Below, piece by piece: positions 1 through 8,665 of a stretch of DNA of 64,000 nucleotides. The notes under the pieces were generated by a model, which worked only from the letters and a program-made list of their open reading frames with translations, did not search any database and had not been told where the DNA came from. Location: assembly GCF_016056305.1 (NCBI RefSeq), contig NZ_JAECZC010000055.1, positions 121,900 through 185,899 on the forward strand. The letters run 5' to 3'. The DNA is from Amazonocrinis nigriterrae CENA67 (GTDB lineage Bacteria; Cyanobacteriota; Cyanobacteriia; Cyanobacteriales; Nostocaceae). Numbering within the stretch: the first letter of the stretch is position 1; the number at the start of each line of letters is the position of its first letter. Position numbers and translations under genes: made by a program.

Positions 1-437
1 ATTTTGAGTTTTTTCAGTATCTCTAAAGGCTGGTAAGCATTCCACCAGTCTTGAAGAATATTTTGTGGTCGGCGGCTACCACAACCATCTATTAAATGTC
101 CCCAGGTACATCCTAGAGGATTCATCGGGCGATCGCAAACTCTGTTTCGGTCTGCTAAATACTTCGTACCGCTGGGACAGTAAGTAGAATGATTGTGTAA
201 GGTAAATATTGCTGGACATTCTGAACGCAAATCCATTAACATATCTGGATCGTGAATGTGAAGCAATTCAAACTGTCTCTGATCGACATTTTTTAAATCA
301 GTGATAGTATGAGCGCTCACACCTGGAATTTGAGAATGTACCAATGAAGCTACATAAGTTTCAATCCCACCACCGCCACTAATATCAGCATTAGTGCAGT
401 GAGAAATTATTTTTTTATTAACTACTTGATAAGTCAT
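1..437 (-). CDS. Glycosyltransferase family 4, N-terminal part (cut by window edge)
   Basis: The reading frame runs leftward from ATG at 437 and is still open at base 1, so only the first 145 codons are visible. The protein starts MTYQVVNKKIISHCTNAD and contains a glycine-rich acceptor-side turn (SGGGGIETYVASL, near residue 20) and then HIHDPDM and FTLHNHSTYCPSG. A Gly-rich loop followed by a 'HxHDP' strand and a 'TLHN' strand is the usual N-terminal Rossmann half of GT4 enzymes. It lies 58 bp downstream of another GT4 gene on the same strand and is the last visible gene of the polysaccharide island, so a role in adding sugars to that polymer is inferred. Donor and acceptor cannot be told. 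The cysteines around residues 85-120 (YCPSG, VCDRP, GCTWG, GCGSR) are more numerous than usual and could bind metal, but that is speculation. Confidence 0.75.
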   Translation of the reverse strand, partial: MTYQVVNKKIISHCTNADISGGGGIETYVASLVHSQIPGVSAHTITDLKNVDQRQFELLHIHDPDMLMDLRSECPAIFTLHNHSTYCPSGTKYLADRNRVCDRPMNPLGCTWGHLIDGCGSRRPQNILQDWWNAYQPLEILKKLK

Positions 438-494
438 ATTTCATTGTACCTTTGCGCCTTAGCGCCTTTGCGTGAGGCAAATTTATATTTTCAA

Positions 495-1664
495 TTAGTT
501 AAGTAATCCTTGATTTCTAAATATTTGTTCTAGGGTTTGTTGATAAACTTCTTGAGTTTGTTTTTCAGATGTGATTCTGGCAGATTTACCCATTTCTTGG
601 CGAGTTGGTTCATTGTTAGCGAAAAATAAAAGTTTATCTGTGATAGCTTGAATGTCTCTAGGAGGCACAACAAAACCATTCACTGCGTTTTCGACTACAT
701 CAGCTGCACCACATTGAGAAGTAACAATAACAGGCAATCCACAAGCCATTGCTTCTAATGCGACTAAGCCAAAACCATCTTCTACAGAAGGTAAAACTAA
801 AACAGAACATCTGCCAAATACTTCTGTCGGATCGACACGGCTAAAATCCCAAAATTCTTGTTTAATATTGGCATGTTTGCTTAAGGTATTTTCCATGAAT
901 ATCCGCAAGGCACGGGTGGAAGTACCTCCAACGATTAATAATTCGGAATTAGGAATCTCAGCTTTTATAAAAGCATCAACTAAATAAGGTACTCCTTTAC
1001 GAGGTTCAATTGTTCCGACATAAAGCACGCGGAAAACTTCATCCTGCTTAGGAGTAGGACGAAATCTATTTGTATCTACAAAAGGTGTGAGGACTGCAAT
1101 TTGGTTTGGTGAAAATCCAGCTTGAATAAAACTTTGTTTTGCCACTTCTGAAAGGACAACGATTAAATCAGCTTGTTCACACTCTCCTAAAAAGCGTTGC
1201 AGCATTATGGGATTCATCGTCGCTACAGTAGGTTCAGAGAGGAATTCCATTTCTTGCTGAATTTGTTGCTGCATGAATGGAAGATAATTATTGAGGCAAT
1301 ATAACCAAGCGATCGCACCTTTTTGTTTAGCAGCTTTAAAACCTAAATTCGTTTGTCCTGCTACCCCCATAATTAAGTCACAGGATTGGGATTTTAGGTA
1401 TTTACTTACTTGCTTATCAAAATATAAATCGCTCAACAATACAGCCAAATCATTGCGACGACGTAACACAGGAGTCGCTAATAATCTGCGACTCCATTGG
1501 GAAGATCCTAAAGGATAAACAGGAAAACTAGTTTGAGGTTTTTCTTCACCAGAACACAATACAGTTAAATCTGCGAATTGGTTTAAACCTGTTGCAGCAT
1601 TTGCTAAACAACCTCCCTGTCCTCCTGTACCAAAACCTGTATTACAAGTAAGAGTAATTTTCAT
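495..1664 (-). CDS. Glycosyltransferase family 4
   Basis: A 389-residue protein beginning MKITLTCNTGFGTGGQGG. This ATG at 1664 is preferred over an in-frame TTG nine bases upstream because it gives the usual GT4 start, with the glycine loop near residue 12. The C-terminal half has the retaining GT4 pattern: VLYVGTIEPRKGVPYLVDAF (donor domain start, about residue 215), then LVLPSVEDGFGLVALEAMA (about 293-311), the E-x7-E motif that contacts the nucleotide-sugar. Length fits the family. It would transfer a sugar from a nucleotide donor to a growing glycan at the cytoplasmic face of the membrane. It sits between a GT2 gene and another GT4 gene in the HEP-like island, in the position where Anabaena 7120 carries glycosyltransferases after hepA. 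Specificity is unknown. Confidence 0.85.
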   Translation of the reverse strand: MKITLTCNTGFGTGGQGGCLANAATGLNQFADLTVLCSGEEKPQTSFPVYPLGSSQWSRRLLATPVLRRRNDLAVLLSDLYFDKQVSKYLKSQSCDLIMGVAGQTNLGFKAAKQKGAIAWLYCLNNYLPFMQQQIQQEMEFLSEPTVATMNPIMLQRFLGECEQADLIVVLSEVAKQSFIQAGFSPNQIAVLTPFVDTNRFRPTPKQDEVFRVLYVGTIEPRKGVPYLVDAFIKAEIPNSELLIVGGTSTRALRIFMENTLSKHANIKQEFWDFSRVDPTEVFGRCSVLVLPSVEDGFGLVALEAMACGLPVIVTSQCGAADVVENAVNGFVVPPRDIQAITDKLLFFANNEPTRQEMGKSARITSEKQTQEVYQQTLEQIFRNQGLLN

Positions 1665-1823
1665 CACTGGCAATTAGTAATAGTTGATTCAAATATTGGT
1701 AGGTTTGATCAGAAATACACTCGTCAGGGATTATATCAGGAAGATTATTCACAAATTTATCAATAATAGGTCTGCCTGTCAGGTCATTTTCCCCAGCGAT
1801 CGCTGTTCTATCAAGAATAATTA

Positions 1824-2786
1824 TTAAGAATTTTTTACTAATCCATATTGCTGATAGTTTGGCTTTCTTCTCCACTCAACTAAATACTGTTTGTAAAAAT
1901 TGATAATATGGATAAGTTCCCACTCTTGTGGAAGCAAACCTTCTGATTTTAAAGGATGTCGCCATGTCTTTAAACGCCAAAAACCAAAATTAATTAAGCA
2001 CTTGAGCAACCTTAACCTGGGAAAAGAAATCTGAGTATGATCCCAGTGATGTGCAAGGTAAGCTGATGTTTGTCCCGCTTTTTGTGCAGCATTCATCAGA
2101 TGCGATCGCAGTAACCTGGACTCGTCAAAATGGTGTTCTACAACCACGTCTAAAGCTGAAGCAATTCGGTATCCAGCTTGCAGAATTTGTGCTGTGAATA
2201 ATGTATCGTCACCATAACCTATTGCTCCTGGCCCGATTTCAGTATCAAATCCAGGTATTTTAACTAATACTTGTTTTAAGAATGCCATATTGGCTCCTAT
2301 TAAAAATTGAGGAGCCTGGGGATCAATAAACTCTGAAGATGCAAAATATGCACGATGAATAGGCTGCATCCATTCTCTATCCAAATGTGGCGCAATTTTC
2401 ACACCACCAGCAACAGCTTCGGCTGTTCCAGCTAAAATAGGCGCACACATTCCCTCAATCCAATTGTGCGGTGGTCGAACATCATCATCTGTAAACAAGA
2501 TAATCTCTCCCCGCGCTGCTGCAATACCAGCATTACGAGCTTTTGATAAACCACGCTGGAGTTCGCTAATATAGCGAACTGGCATATTTGGCATAGAAAA
2601 AGATTGGATAATTTCAGCGGTGCGATCGCTCGAAGCATTATCCACTACAATCAATTCACACGATAAGTTTTCTGGTACATTCACTTGCGCCAATGATTCT
2701 AAAGTATGACGCAAGCTTTCTGCACGGTTACAAGTGCAAATCAAAATCGAAACTGAGTGAGACTGCAATTCTAATGTCATAGTCAT
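1824..2786 (-). CDS. Glycosyltransferase family 2 (GT-A fold)
   Basis: A 320-residue GT2 protein. The N-terminus reads MTMTLELQSHSVSILICTCNRAE; ATG at 2786 is used instead of an in-frame TTG one codon earlier. GT2 hallmarks are visible: VSILICTCNRAESL (first beta strand and nucleotide-binding turn, residues 12-25), ELIVVDNASSDRT (about 43-55), RGLSKARNAGIAAARGE, and the metal-binding acidic motif FTDDDVRPP (about residue 98). No membrane segment is evident, so it is probably a cytoplasmic or peripheral transferase. It follows the hepA-like exporter gene by 48 bp in the same orientation and is probably co-transcribed with it. A gap of about 160 bp separates it from the next GT4 gene. Sugar specificity cannot be read from the sequence. 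Confidence 0.87.
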   Translation of the reverse strand: MTMTLELQSHSVSILICTCNRAESLRHTLESLAQVNVPENLSCELIVVDNASSDRTAEIIQSFSMPNMPVRYISELQRGLSKARNAGIAAARGEIILFTDDDVRPPHNWIEGMCAPILAGTAEAVAGGVKIAPHLDREWMQPIHRAYFASSEFIDPQAPQFLIGANMAFLKQVLVKIPGFDTEIGPGAIGYGDDTLFTAQILQAGYRIASALDVVVEHHFDESRLLRSHLMNAAQKAGQTSAYLAHHWDHTQISFPRLRLLKCLINFGFWRLKTWRHPLKSEGLLPQEWELIHIINFYKQYLVEWRRKPNYQQYGLVKNS

Positions 2787-2833
2787 CAATAATTTAAATT
2801 ACAAAGCATTGAACTAAAGTTAATTGAAGTTAA

Positions 2834-4666
2834 TTAATGTTGCATTTGGTGATATTTCCAGAGCTTGCCTTTTTGCTCTAGCAACTCTTGATATCCTCCC
2901 TGTTCTACGATTCGTCCCTCTTCGAGGACAACAACTTTATCAGCTCGAACAATAGTTGATAAGCGGTGAGCGATCGCAATTACTGTTCGACCGACTGAAA
3001 GCTTTTCTAGAGACTCTTGAATTAATCGCTCAGTGACAGAATCTAGAGCGCTTGTAGCTTCGTCCAATATCAAAATTTCTGGATCGCGTAGTAAAGCACG
3101 AGCGATCGCAACTCGTTGGCGTTGTCCTCCAGATAAGCGCACGCCTCTATCTCCAAGTTGTGTATCAAAGCCTTCTGGCATTTCTTCAATAAATTCCAGT
3201 GCATTTGCTAGTCGTGCAGCTTCTCTAATTTCTGCTTCCCGCGCTCCTGTTATACCATAAGCAATATTATTCCAAACAGAAGTGTTGAAAATAAATGTAT
3301 CCTGGCTGACAACTGCAATTTTTTGTCGCAATGAATTGATATCAAATCCTCGCAGATCAACTCCATCAATTAGTACATTACCTTCTGTTGGATCGTAAAA
3401 TCGGGGAATTAAATCTATCAATGTACTTTTACCTGCACCAGTCGCACCGACTAACGCTGTGGTCTTGCCATTTTCAATGCTAAGGGTAATATTATTTAGC
3501 ACTAAATTATTAGGATCATAGCCAAAATCTACAGATACTATATCAATTGAATGCTTTAAACCAGTAAATTTAATTTTGCCGTTGGGCAAATATTTTTTAT
3601 TATCAGTTCTCACAAGCTCTTTAATATTATCTGCTGCTCCTTGTAATGTACTCAGGTGCGCTCTCGTGCCATTAATATCTTGAACAATTGGTACAACTCG
3701 AAATAATACAAAGAAGAAGGTTAGCAAAGAAGCAATTTGTAAAGTTCCATTGAGTACAAAAACAGTAAAGGCAAAAATAATCATTCCAATCAGAATTGTA
3801 CTAGCTATACCTTCAGCTAGTGGTCTGACCATTGCCCAGGTTAATACAACTTTAGTTGCAGTGCTGACTACTTTATCACTAGCTTTATAAAAACGCTGCC
3901 GCTCAAAGTCTTGAGTAGCAAATGCCTGAACTGTACGAATCCCATTAATAAATTCTATTGCTGTTGAGGTAAAGTTACCGTTAGCAATTGAAGTACTAAA
4001 ACTCGTTTCTCTAGCTTTGGCATTCAGTGTTGATAAGCCCACTCCCACAAGTGTAAATAAAAGTAAAGAAGTGGCTGAAAGTTGCCATGACAGCAAAAAC
4101 ATTGAGATAAAGTAAACAGTAGCAGTCATTGCTCTAGTCATCAAAAATGCTGAGCCACTGAATAACTGTTTGATTCTTTCAATTTCAGTTGTAATAGTAT
4201 TAATCAGTTCACCAGAGCGAGTTTTAGCAAAGTAACTAAGTGGCAAACCTTGTAACTGTTCAAAAATTCGTTTACGCAGGCGATCAGCTAAATAGAGTTG
4301 AGTAATTTCTGTGTATACCTGTGATAAGTAATTGAAGCCAGCACGTATCCAAGTACTTAACAAAATTAGAATAGATATTCTATATAGTCTATTAATTGCT
4401 GAACTATTAGCAGCTAAAATCCAAGTATCAAACCAATCAAAGCCTGTGCGAATTGGTGCAGCATTATGATCAGTTAAGCTTTGTAAAAATGAAAGTAAAA
4501 AACCAATACTTAAACCCTCAAATGTTGCTGCCATGAAAGAGAAGAATAAAGCCAAAATAGCAACTTGCCGGAAGTATTTAAATTCTCGCAATATGAAATA
4601 GTTTTTTTGCCAGAAATCCGTAGCCTTGAATAGATTGAAGATTGGTTGAAAAATGTTAACAAGCAT
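2834..4666 (-). CDS. hepA: ABC exporter, HepA-like (heterocyst envelope polysaccharide)
   Basis: A 610-residue half-transporter of the MsbA/ABCB type. Residues 1 to about 340 form the six-helix transmembrane domain; segments such as VAILALFFSFMAATFEG and ILILLSTWIRAGF are clear. The nucleotide-binding domain carries Walker A GATGAGKS (about 402-409), signature LSGGQRQR (about 508), Walker B ILILDEATSALD (about 530) and the H-loop AIAHRLST (about 567), so it should be an active ATPase as a homodimer. Directly upstream lies a small HepC-like sugar transferase, as for hepC-hepA in Anabaena PCC 7120, and several glycosyltransferases follow. On that context the name hepA is proposed: export of the polysaccharide, or its lipid-linked unit, that coats heterocysts. 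The family assignment is certain; the heterocyst role rests on synteny recalled from memory. Confidence 0.85.
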   Translation of the reverse strand: MLVNIFQPIFNLFKATDFWQKNYFILREFKYFRQVAILALFFSFMAATFEGLSIGFLLSFLQSLTDHNAAPIRTGFDWFDTWILAANSSAINRLYRISILILLSTWIRAGFNYLSQVYTEITQLYLADRLRKRIFEQLQGLPLSYFAKTRSGELINTITTEIERIKQLFSGSAFLMTRAMTATVYFISMFLLSWQLSATSLLLFTLVGVGLSTLNAKARETSFSTSIANGNFTSTAIEFINGIRTVQAFATQDFERQRFYKASDKVVSTATKVVLTWAMVRPLAEGIASTILIGMIIFAFTVFVLNGTLQIASLLTFFFVLFRVVPIVQDINGTRAHLSTLQGAADNIKELVRTDNKKYLPNGKIKFTGLKHSIDIVSVDFGYDPNNLVLNNITLSIENGKTTALVGATGAGKSTLIDLIPRFYDPTEGNVLIDGVDLRGFDINSLRQKIAVVSQDTFIFNTSVWNNIAYGITGAREAEIREAARLANALEFIEEMPEGFDTQLGDRGVRLSGGQRQRVAIARALLRDPEILILDEATSALDSVTERLIQESLEKLSVGRTVIAIAHRLSTIVRADKVVVLEEGRIVEQGGYQELLEQKGKLWKYHQMQH

Positions 4667-4723
4667 GACTATTTTTGAGAATATTTTGAGAATTTCGACA
4701 GATGGCTACAGATAGATATAGTA

Positions 4724-4794
4724 GGGGACTGGGGACTGGGGACTGGGATTATAAATAACTAATGACCACTGACAACTGACAACTGACAACTGAC
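4724..4794. repeat. Short tandem repeats (GGGGACT and ACTGACA units)
   Basis: Two short heptamer arrays lie between the hepC-like and hepA-like genes: about three copies of GGGGACT at 4724-4746, then about four copies of ACTGACA-type units at 4768-4794. Such heptameric repeats are common in intergenic DNA of heterocystous cyanobacteria and have no assigned function. They sit just upstream of the hepA-like start, so they could affect the leader of a bicistronic message. Confidence 0.8.
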
Positions 4795-4820
4795 CAAAAA
4801 TGCAATATGTAGGCGTTAAG

Positions 4821-5594
4821 TTATAGTGTTTGCCTATCCAAATGCAACAGATTAGAATCTGCTTCGACTTCCCACGAACTTGTGATTAGTGGTTGTTGAT
4901 TGGGATGCCTTTGTGCTTCTAAACTTAGCTGTACTGCATCTTCTAAAGTGTAAGCACAAGAATCTATTAAACTCATTTCACCCCGTAGCACATTCCATAA
5001 CTGTGGCAGACTCTCCAGACCATATTTACACATCAAATACCCCAAGGGTGTAATATTATGGTCTACAGTTGTATGAAATTTGATTGCCCGAAAGAGTTTA
5101 CCCCGCTTTCCCACATACCACTCATAAGCAAAAAGTGATTCTGGCGAGTAAACCTGTGTTAGCACAACTAATCCGAGGATTAATGGGCTGACTAAAACTA
5201 ATAACACTAAAGCTATAATCCACTCAATTGTTTGTTGTAACCAACTCCAAGGTTGCCTACTTTGTTTTGACAGTTGATTGCTGGAAGATAGACGGAGGAA
5301 TATTGGTTTATGAGCTTGCTCACACGCCTCAGCCCAAAACCGCAGCGAAGCTTCACCCAGTTCTGGATCTATACTCACTAAATTTACAGGCGAATTTTTT
5401 AAGCACTTGACTAACAATTGCTTGTTATCAACAGAAGGTAAATATGGCTGTTTAACTTGAGTGTTAGACTTGGTAGACTTCACCCTGAGCTGACCTTGCC
5501 GCCACTGGAGTGTGCAGTATGGAGAAGGATTATCTTGGTATTGGGGGGTTATTGTATGGTAATTCTGTAGAGCCGGAATTATTGAGATTATCAT
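4821..5594 (-). CDS. hepC: HepC-like polyprenyl-phosphate sugar transferase, catalytic motif degenerate
   Basis: A 257-residue protein. The first ~115 residues match nothing I recognise. One strong membrane segment (IIALVLLVLVSPLILGLVVL, about 125-144) is followed by a bacterial sugar-transferase domain (WcaJ/PglC type): YVGKRGKLFRAIKFHT, ITPLGYLMCKYG and LPQLWNVLRGEMSL (about 192-205). These enzymes normally move a phosphosugar from a nucleotide onto undecaprenyl phosphate, starting glycan assembly. Here the usual 'LDELPQ' reads GLESLPQ, and the 'SLVGPRP' tail reads SLIDSCAYT, so the Asp-Glu dyad looks replaced. The C-terminus is also short. Position just before the hepA-like gene and size agree with hepC of Anabaena 7120. 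Whether the protein is catalytically active or has another role is open. Confidence 0.75.
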   Translation of the reverse strand: MIISIIPALQNYHTITPQYQDNPSPYCTLQWRQGQLRVKSTKSNTQVKQPYLPSVDNKQLLVKCLKNSPVNLVSIDPELGEASLRFWAEACEQAHKPIFLRLSSSNQLSKQSRQPWSWLQQTIEWIIALVLLVLVSPLILGLVVLTQVYSPESLFAYEWYVGKRGKLFRAIKFHTTVDHNITPLGYLMCKYGLESLPQLWNVLRGEMSLIDSCAYTLEDAVQLSLEAQRHPNQQPLITSSWEVEADSNLLHLDRQTL

Positions 5595-6379
5595 ATGTCT
5601 TTGGATTTACACAATAGTAAATTGCTGAGGTGATATCAAAGGCTATGAATGCCAAAGACTCCGATCCGAATCTTGTTTTGCTGCCAAAAGCTGTAGATAA
5701 TTACGTGCAAAAATATACCATTTTAACTTGTCTAGAGGACAAGTACACATCTTTTGGAGTTCTTTTGGGTAAAGATGTACAAACGACAGAGATACTAAGT
5801 AGATAGCTAGGGAAAAGCTAGATGGAAAGCTTGCTCGGAAACTGGGGTTTCTATATGGAGATTATAGACGGTGGCGAAATGCAGAGAAAAGTCACCCAAT
5901 TATTTTATTACTCCATAACTCCATCTCTACATTTAGTTGAGTTTGTTTAACTATTGTTTCGATAAATTTAACAGAACTAGTATGTTGTTACCTTTTAACT
6001 GTTTGGAACGAGTTTCAATAATAAGGATATAAGACTCTAGAGAAATAGCTATATACTTAAATAGATTCTTTACTTACTCTTTAAATAGTAAGCGCTTTCT
6101 TCAGATAATTATAAAGTTATTATAAATATACTTAATTCTTAAGTATTACAACATAGCTAAATATTACCATAAAAAGGTTTATTAATTACAAATAGATTGG
6201 GAATTGGGAATTGGGAATCGAATGTAGGGTGCGTTGTCGCCAAGCGCTGCACCGCTAACAATTATCGGAAATTGGTATAAAAAATATGTGCGATCGCACT
6301 TTAACAAGACGCGATCGCACTATCAATAAAAGATGAAGTAAGTAGCAAGGTTGCAAAACTCCCTGCCCTGCTATACTAA
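5595..6379. promoter_or_regulatory. Long leader region upstream of the hepC-like gene
   Basis: This 785-bp stretch has no convincing long gene and is AT-rich in its middle (about 5960-6180). It separates the Wzc-like gene, which ends at 6380, from the hepC start, far more than the other gaps in the island, so it probably holds a separate promoter for hepC-hepA. I could not identify -10/-35 or regulator sites with confidence. It contains a few GGGAATT units near 6198-6220 and two HIP1 sites near 6291 and 6311. A 53-codon plus-strand frame at 5645-5806 is noted among the findings. Confidence 0.4.
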
Positions 6380-8608
6380 CTATTTTTCCACCACTTGCGG
6401 CAAGGCAAATCGGTATTGCTTGGGATACTGTACATAGGTGCTGCCAGAGTTAGATACACCATTAGCCACAACCCCAATTAGATTTAACTTGCTGAGCATA
6501 TTTGTAGCTTGAGTCAGCTGAGTTCTAGTCACTCTACCAATGCTTGCTGCTAGTACGACGCTACGACAAGATGAGGCTGTAAGTATGGCATCTACCAAAC
6601 CGAGAACTGGCGAAGCGTCTACCAGTACCAAATCATAGTTATCCTCAAAAGCTGCCATCAATTGCATCATCCTGGGTGAACTCAAGAGATTTGCAGGATC
6701 GGCAGGTCTTGGGCCAGCGGTCAAAATATCGATGTAAGCTGAACCTGAAGATTGAATACCAATCTGATTAGGGAGAGTAATATCACTGGCCAGTAGAGTT
6801 GAAAGCCCTTGTTCATTGGGCAGATTCAGCTGTTCATGTAGACTAGGATCGCGTAAGTTAGCATCAATCAGTAATACCCGTTTGTGTAAACGAGCAGCAC
6901 TCATTGCCAAGCCCAATGCTAAAGCTGACTTACCCTCGTCTGACAAAGCTGAAGTGATCATCAAAGATTTCAAGCTAGAAACAGTATTCAAAAGCTCAAT
7001 ATTTTTGTAGATCAGATCCAGCGATTCCCAACGTGGAGGAGATTGCAAGACTTCAATTGTCCAGGGTGCCAACACTTCTGGCTTACCAAAAGGCAACTTG
7101 ATGACTGAATCTCTGGTTCTAGCAGGTGGCAATTTGGGAGTTGTACCCAACAAAGGTAAAGCAACCTGCTTTTCTAACTCGGCAGTGGTATGAACAGCAT
7201 CATCAGCAGATTCCCGAATGAAGGCAGCAACGCCTCCCAACATTAACCCAACTACTGCACCCAACAACAGATTTTGCCTCATGTTGGGGCCTAATTGCGT
7301 ACCTTTTTGGGGTTCTTCCACAACTTCCCAATTAAATCCACCTTTGGCAAGTTCCTGACGCAATTGCTGTTCTGCTCGCAACAGCTGCTCTAATCTTTCA
7401 CGGCTAAATTGCAACTGTGGCAAGATGCGATTGTAATAAGCCAATAAAGGCGGGAAGCGTTTGATTTCAACACGCAGTTGACTTTCTTTCTGTGCCAAAG
7501 TTTGATCACGGGCACTTAAAGCGACTAAGGATGTCTGCGTTTCTACTAGCTGACTGGCAAGGGTGAGGTCAATTTGACCAAACTGTCCTTGTTCAAGCAG
7601 AGGTTCTTTAGACGCGAATACATCAGCAGACTGTACACCTAAAGTCCTGCCTACTTCTTGTTGTAGTAATTCTTTCTGGCTTTGAAGTTGTTCTTTCAGC
7701 TTTTGCACGCTGGGAGTCGCATCTGTGAAACGCAAGCGTTCTTGAGCTAGTGCCAACTCTGTTTTTTGGATTTCGTTCAGTAAGCCTTGATAACGAGTAG
7801 ACTGACTCAGACGAGAAGCAACCAAAGCATTTTGTGGAGAACGGTTTAGTTGTTCTTGCAAAGATTTTTGCCGTGCCAAAGCTTCTTCATACTCAGAACG
7901 AGTTGCACGGCGTTCTTGCTGAATCTTGTTCAAGTCTTCTTCAAGCGATTTTGCCTGTGACTCTGGATCGATTAAATTTTGGTTGCGGCGAAATCGTTGC
8001 AGGTTTGTTTCTGCTGCGTTTACTTCCTCACTGGCCTTACTCAACTGTTCTCTGATGATTTGCAGACCTTTTTGTAACCGCAAATCCTGCTGTTGTTTGT
8101 TATATTCCACATAGACTTGCCGAATAGCAGTGAGAACTTTTTGTGTCTTATCTGGGTCTTGATCGGTATAGTCTACTTGGAAAATCTTCGTAGCAACGTT
8201 GTCCTCTTTTGTCCTTAATTGATTTAAGACGAGAGCGTTTTTAATCTCATCTACAGTTATGTCTGGATAGTCAGACTTCAGTTTATCAACTGCCTTTTGA
8301 ATAAGTCCCGAACTTTGCATCAGATTCAGTTGGGTGGCAGTATCTATCTGAACATCAGGTTCTGTAAACTGACTTTCTACCCCAGTTCCTTCTTTTTTAC
8401 CTTGATAATTAGGCTCTACTAGCAACTGCATTGAGCTTCTGTAGGTAGGCTTTGTTCTACTAGTTATGAAGGCTGCGATCGCAACTGAAATGATCAATAC
8501 TGCTAAGAACCAAGGAAATCTGCGAATAAATACTGCAAACAGTTGTCCATAACCAGGTTCTGGATCAGCAACTGAATTTGGACTGGGATTTAGACTAGTT
8601 TGAACCAC
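6380..8608 (-). CDS. Polysaccharide chain-length / BY-kinase-like protein (GumC/Wzc family)
   Basis: A 742-residue protein, counted from GTG at 8608, which has a well-placed AGAAGGA ribosome site eight bases upstream; a TTG 11 codons earlier lacks one. Order of parts: Wzz-type domain with first membrane helix (WFLAVLIISVAIAAFIT, about 28-44), a long coiled-coil periplasmic region (about 170-420), second helix (NLLLGAVVGLMLGGVAAFI, about 444-462), then a cytoplasmic CpsD/Wzc-type ATPase domain. That domain has SALSDEGKSALALG (Walker A position, about 550), VLLIDANLRDPSL (Walker A') and YDLVLVDASPVLG (Walker B, about 655). The usual 'PGEGKS' is changed to SDEGKS. The tail has three tyrosines (YVQYPKQY), the kind of cluster that BY-kinases phosphorylate. 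It likely controls polymer length and export. It occupies the place of alr2833 in the Anabaena island. Confidence 0.85.
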   Translation of the reverse strand: MVQTSLNPSPNSVADPEPGYGQLFAVFIRRFPWFLAVLIISVAIAAFITSRTKPTYRSSMQLLVEPNYQGKKEGTGVESQFTEPDVQIDTATQLNLMQSSGLIQKAVDKLKSDYPDITVDEIKNALVLNQLRTKEDNVATKIFQVDYTDQDPDKTQKVLTAIRQVYVEYNKQQQDLRLQKGLQIIREQLSKASEEVNAAETNLQRFRRNQNLIDPESQAKSLEEDLNKIQQERRATRSEYEEALARQKSLQEQLNRSPQNALVASRLSQSTRYQGLLNEIQKTELALAQERLRFTDATPSVQKLKEQLQSQKELLQQEVGRTLGVQSADVFASKEPLLEQGQFGQIDLTLASQLVETQTSLVALSARDQTLAQKESQLRVEIKRFPPLLAYYNRILPQLQFSRERLEQLLRAEQQLRQELAKGGFNWEVVEEPQKGTQLGPNMRQNLLLGAVVGLMLGGVAAFIRESADDAVHTTAELEKQVALPLLGTTPKLPPARTRDSVIKLPFGKPEVLAPWTIEVLQSPPRWESLDLIYKNIELLNTVSSLKSLMITSALSDEGKSALALGLAMSAARLHKRVLLIDANLRDPSLHEQLNLPNEQGLSTLLASDITLPNQIGIQSSGSAYIDILTAGPRPADPANLLSSPRMMQLMAAFEDNYDLVLVDASPVLGLVDAILTASSCRSVVLAASIGRVTRTQLTQATNMLSKLNLIGVVANGVSNSGSTYVQYPKQYRFALPQVVEK

Positions 8609-8665
8609 GTTTATTATCCTTCTGGGCGAAACGCTCCGCAAACAACTAACAAATCACATGCATGA

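Noticed and set aside
1642..1875. 77-codon minus-strand frame spanning the gap between the GT2 and GT4 genes
   Set aside because: It overlaps the ends of both real genes in another frame, has no recognised motif, and starts inside the GT2 C-terminus. A relic cannot be excluded.
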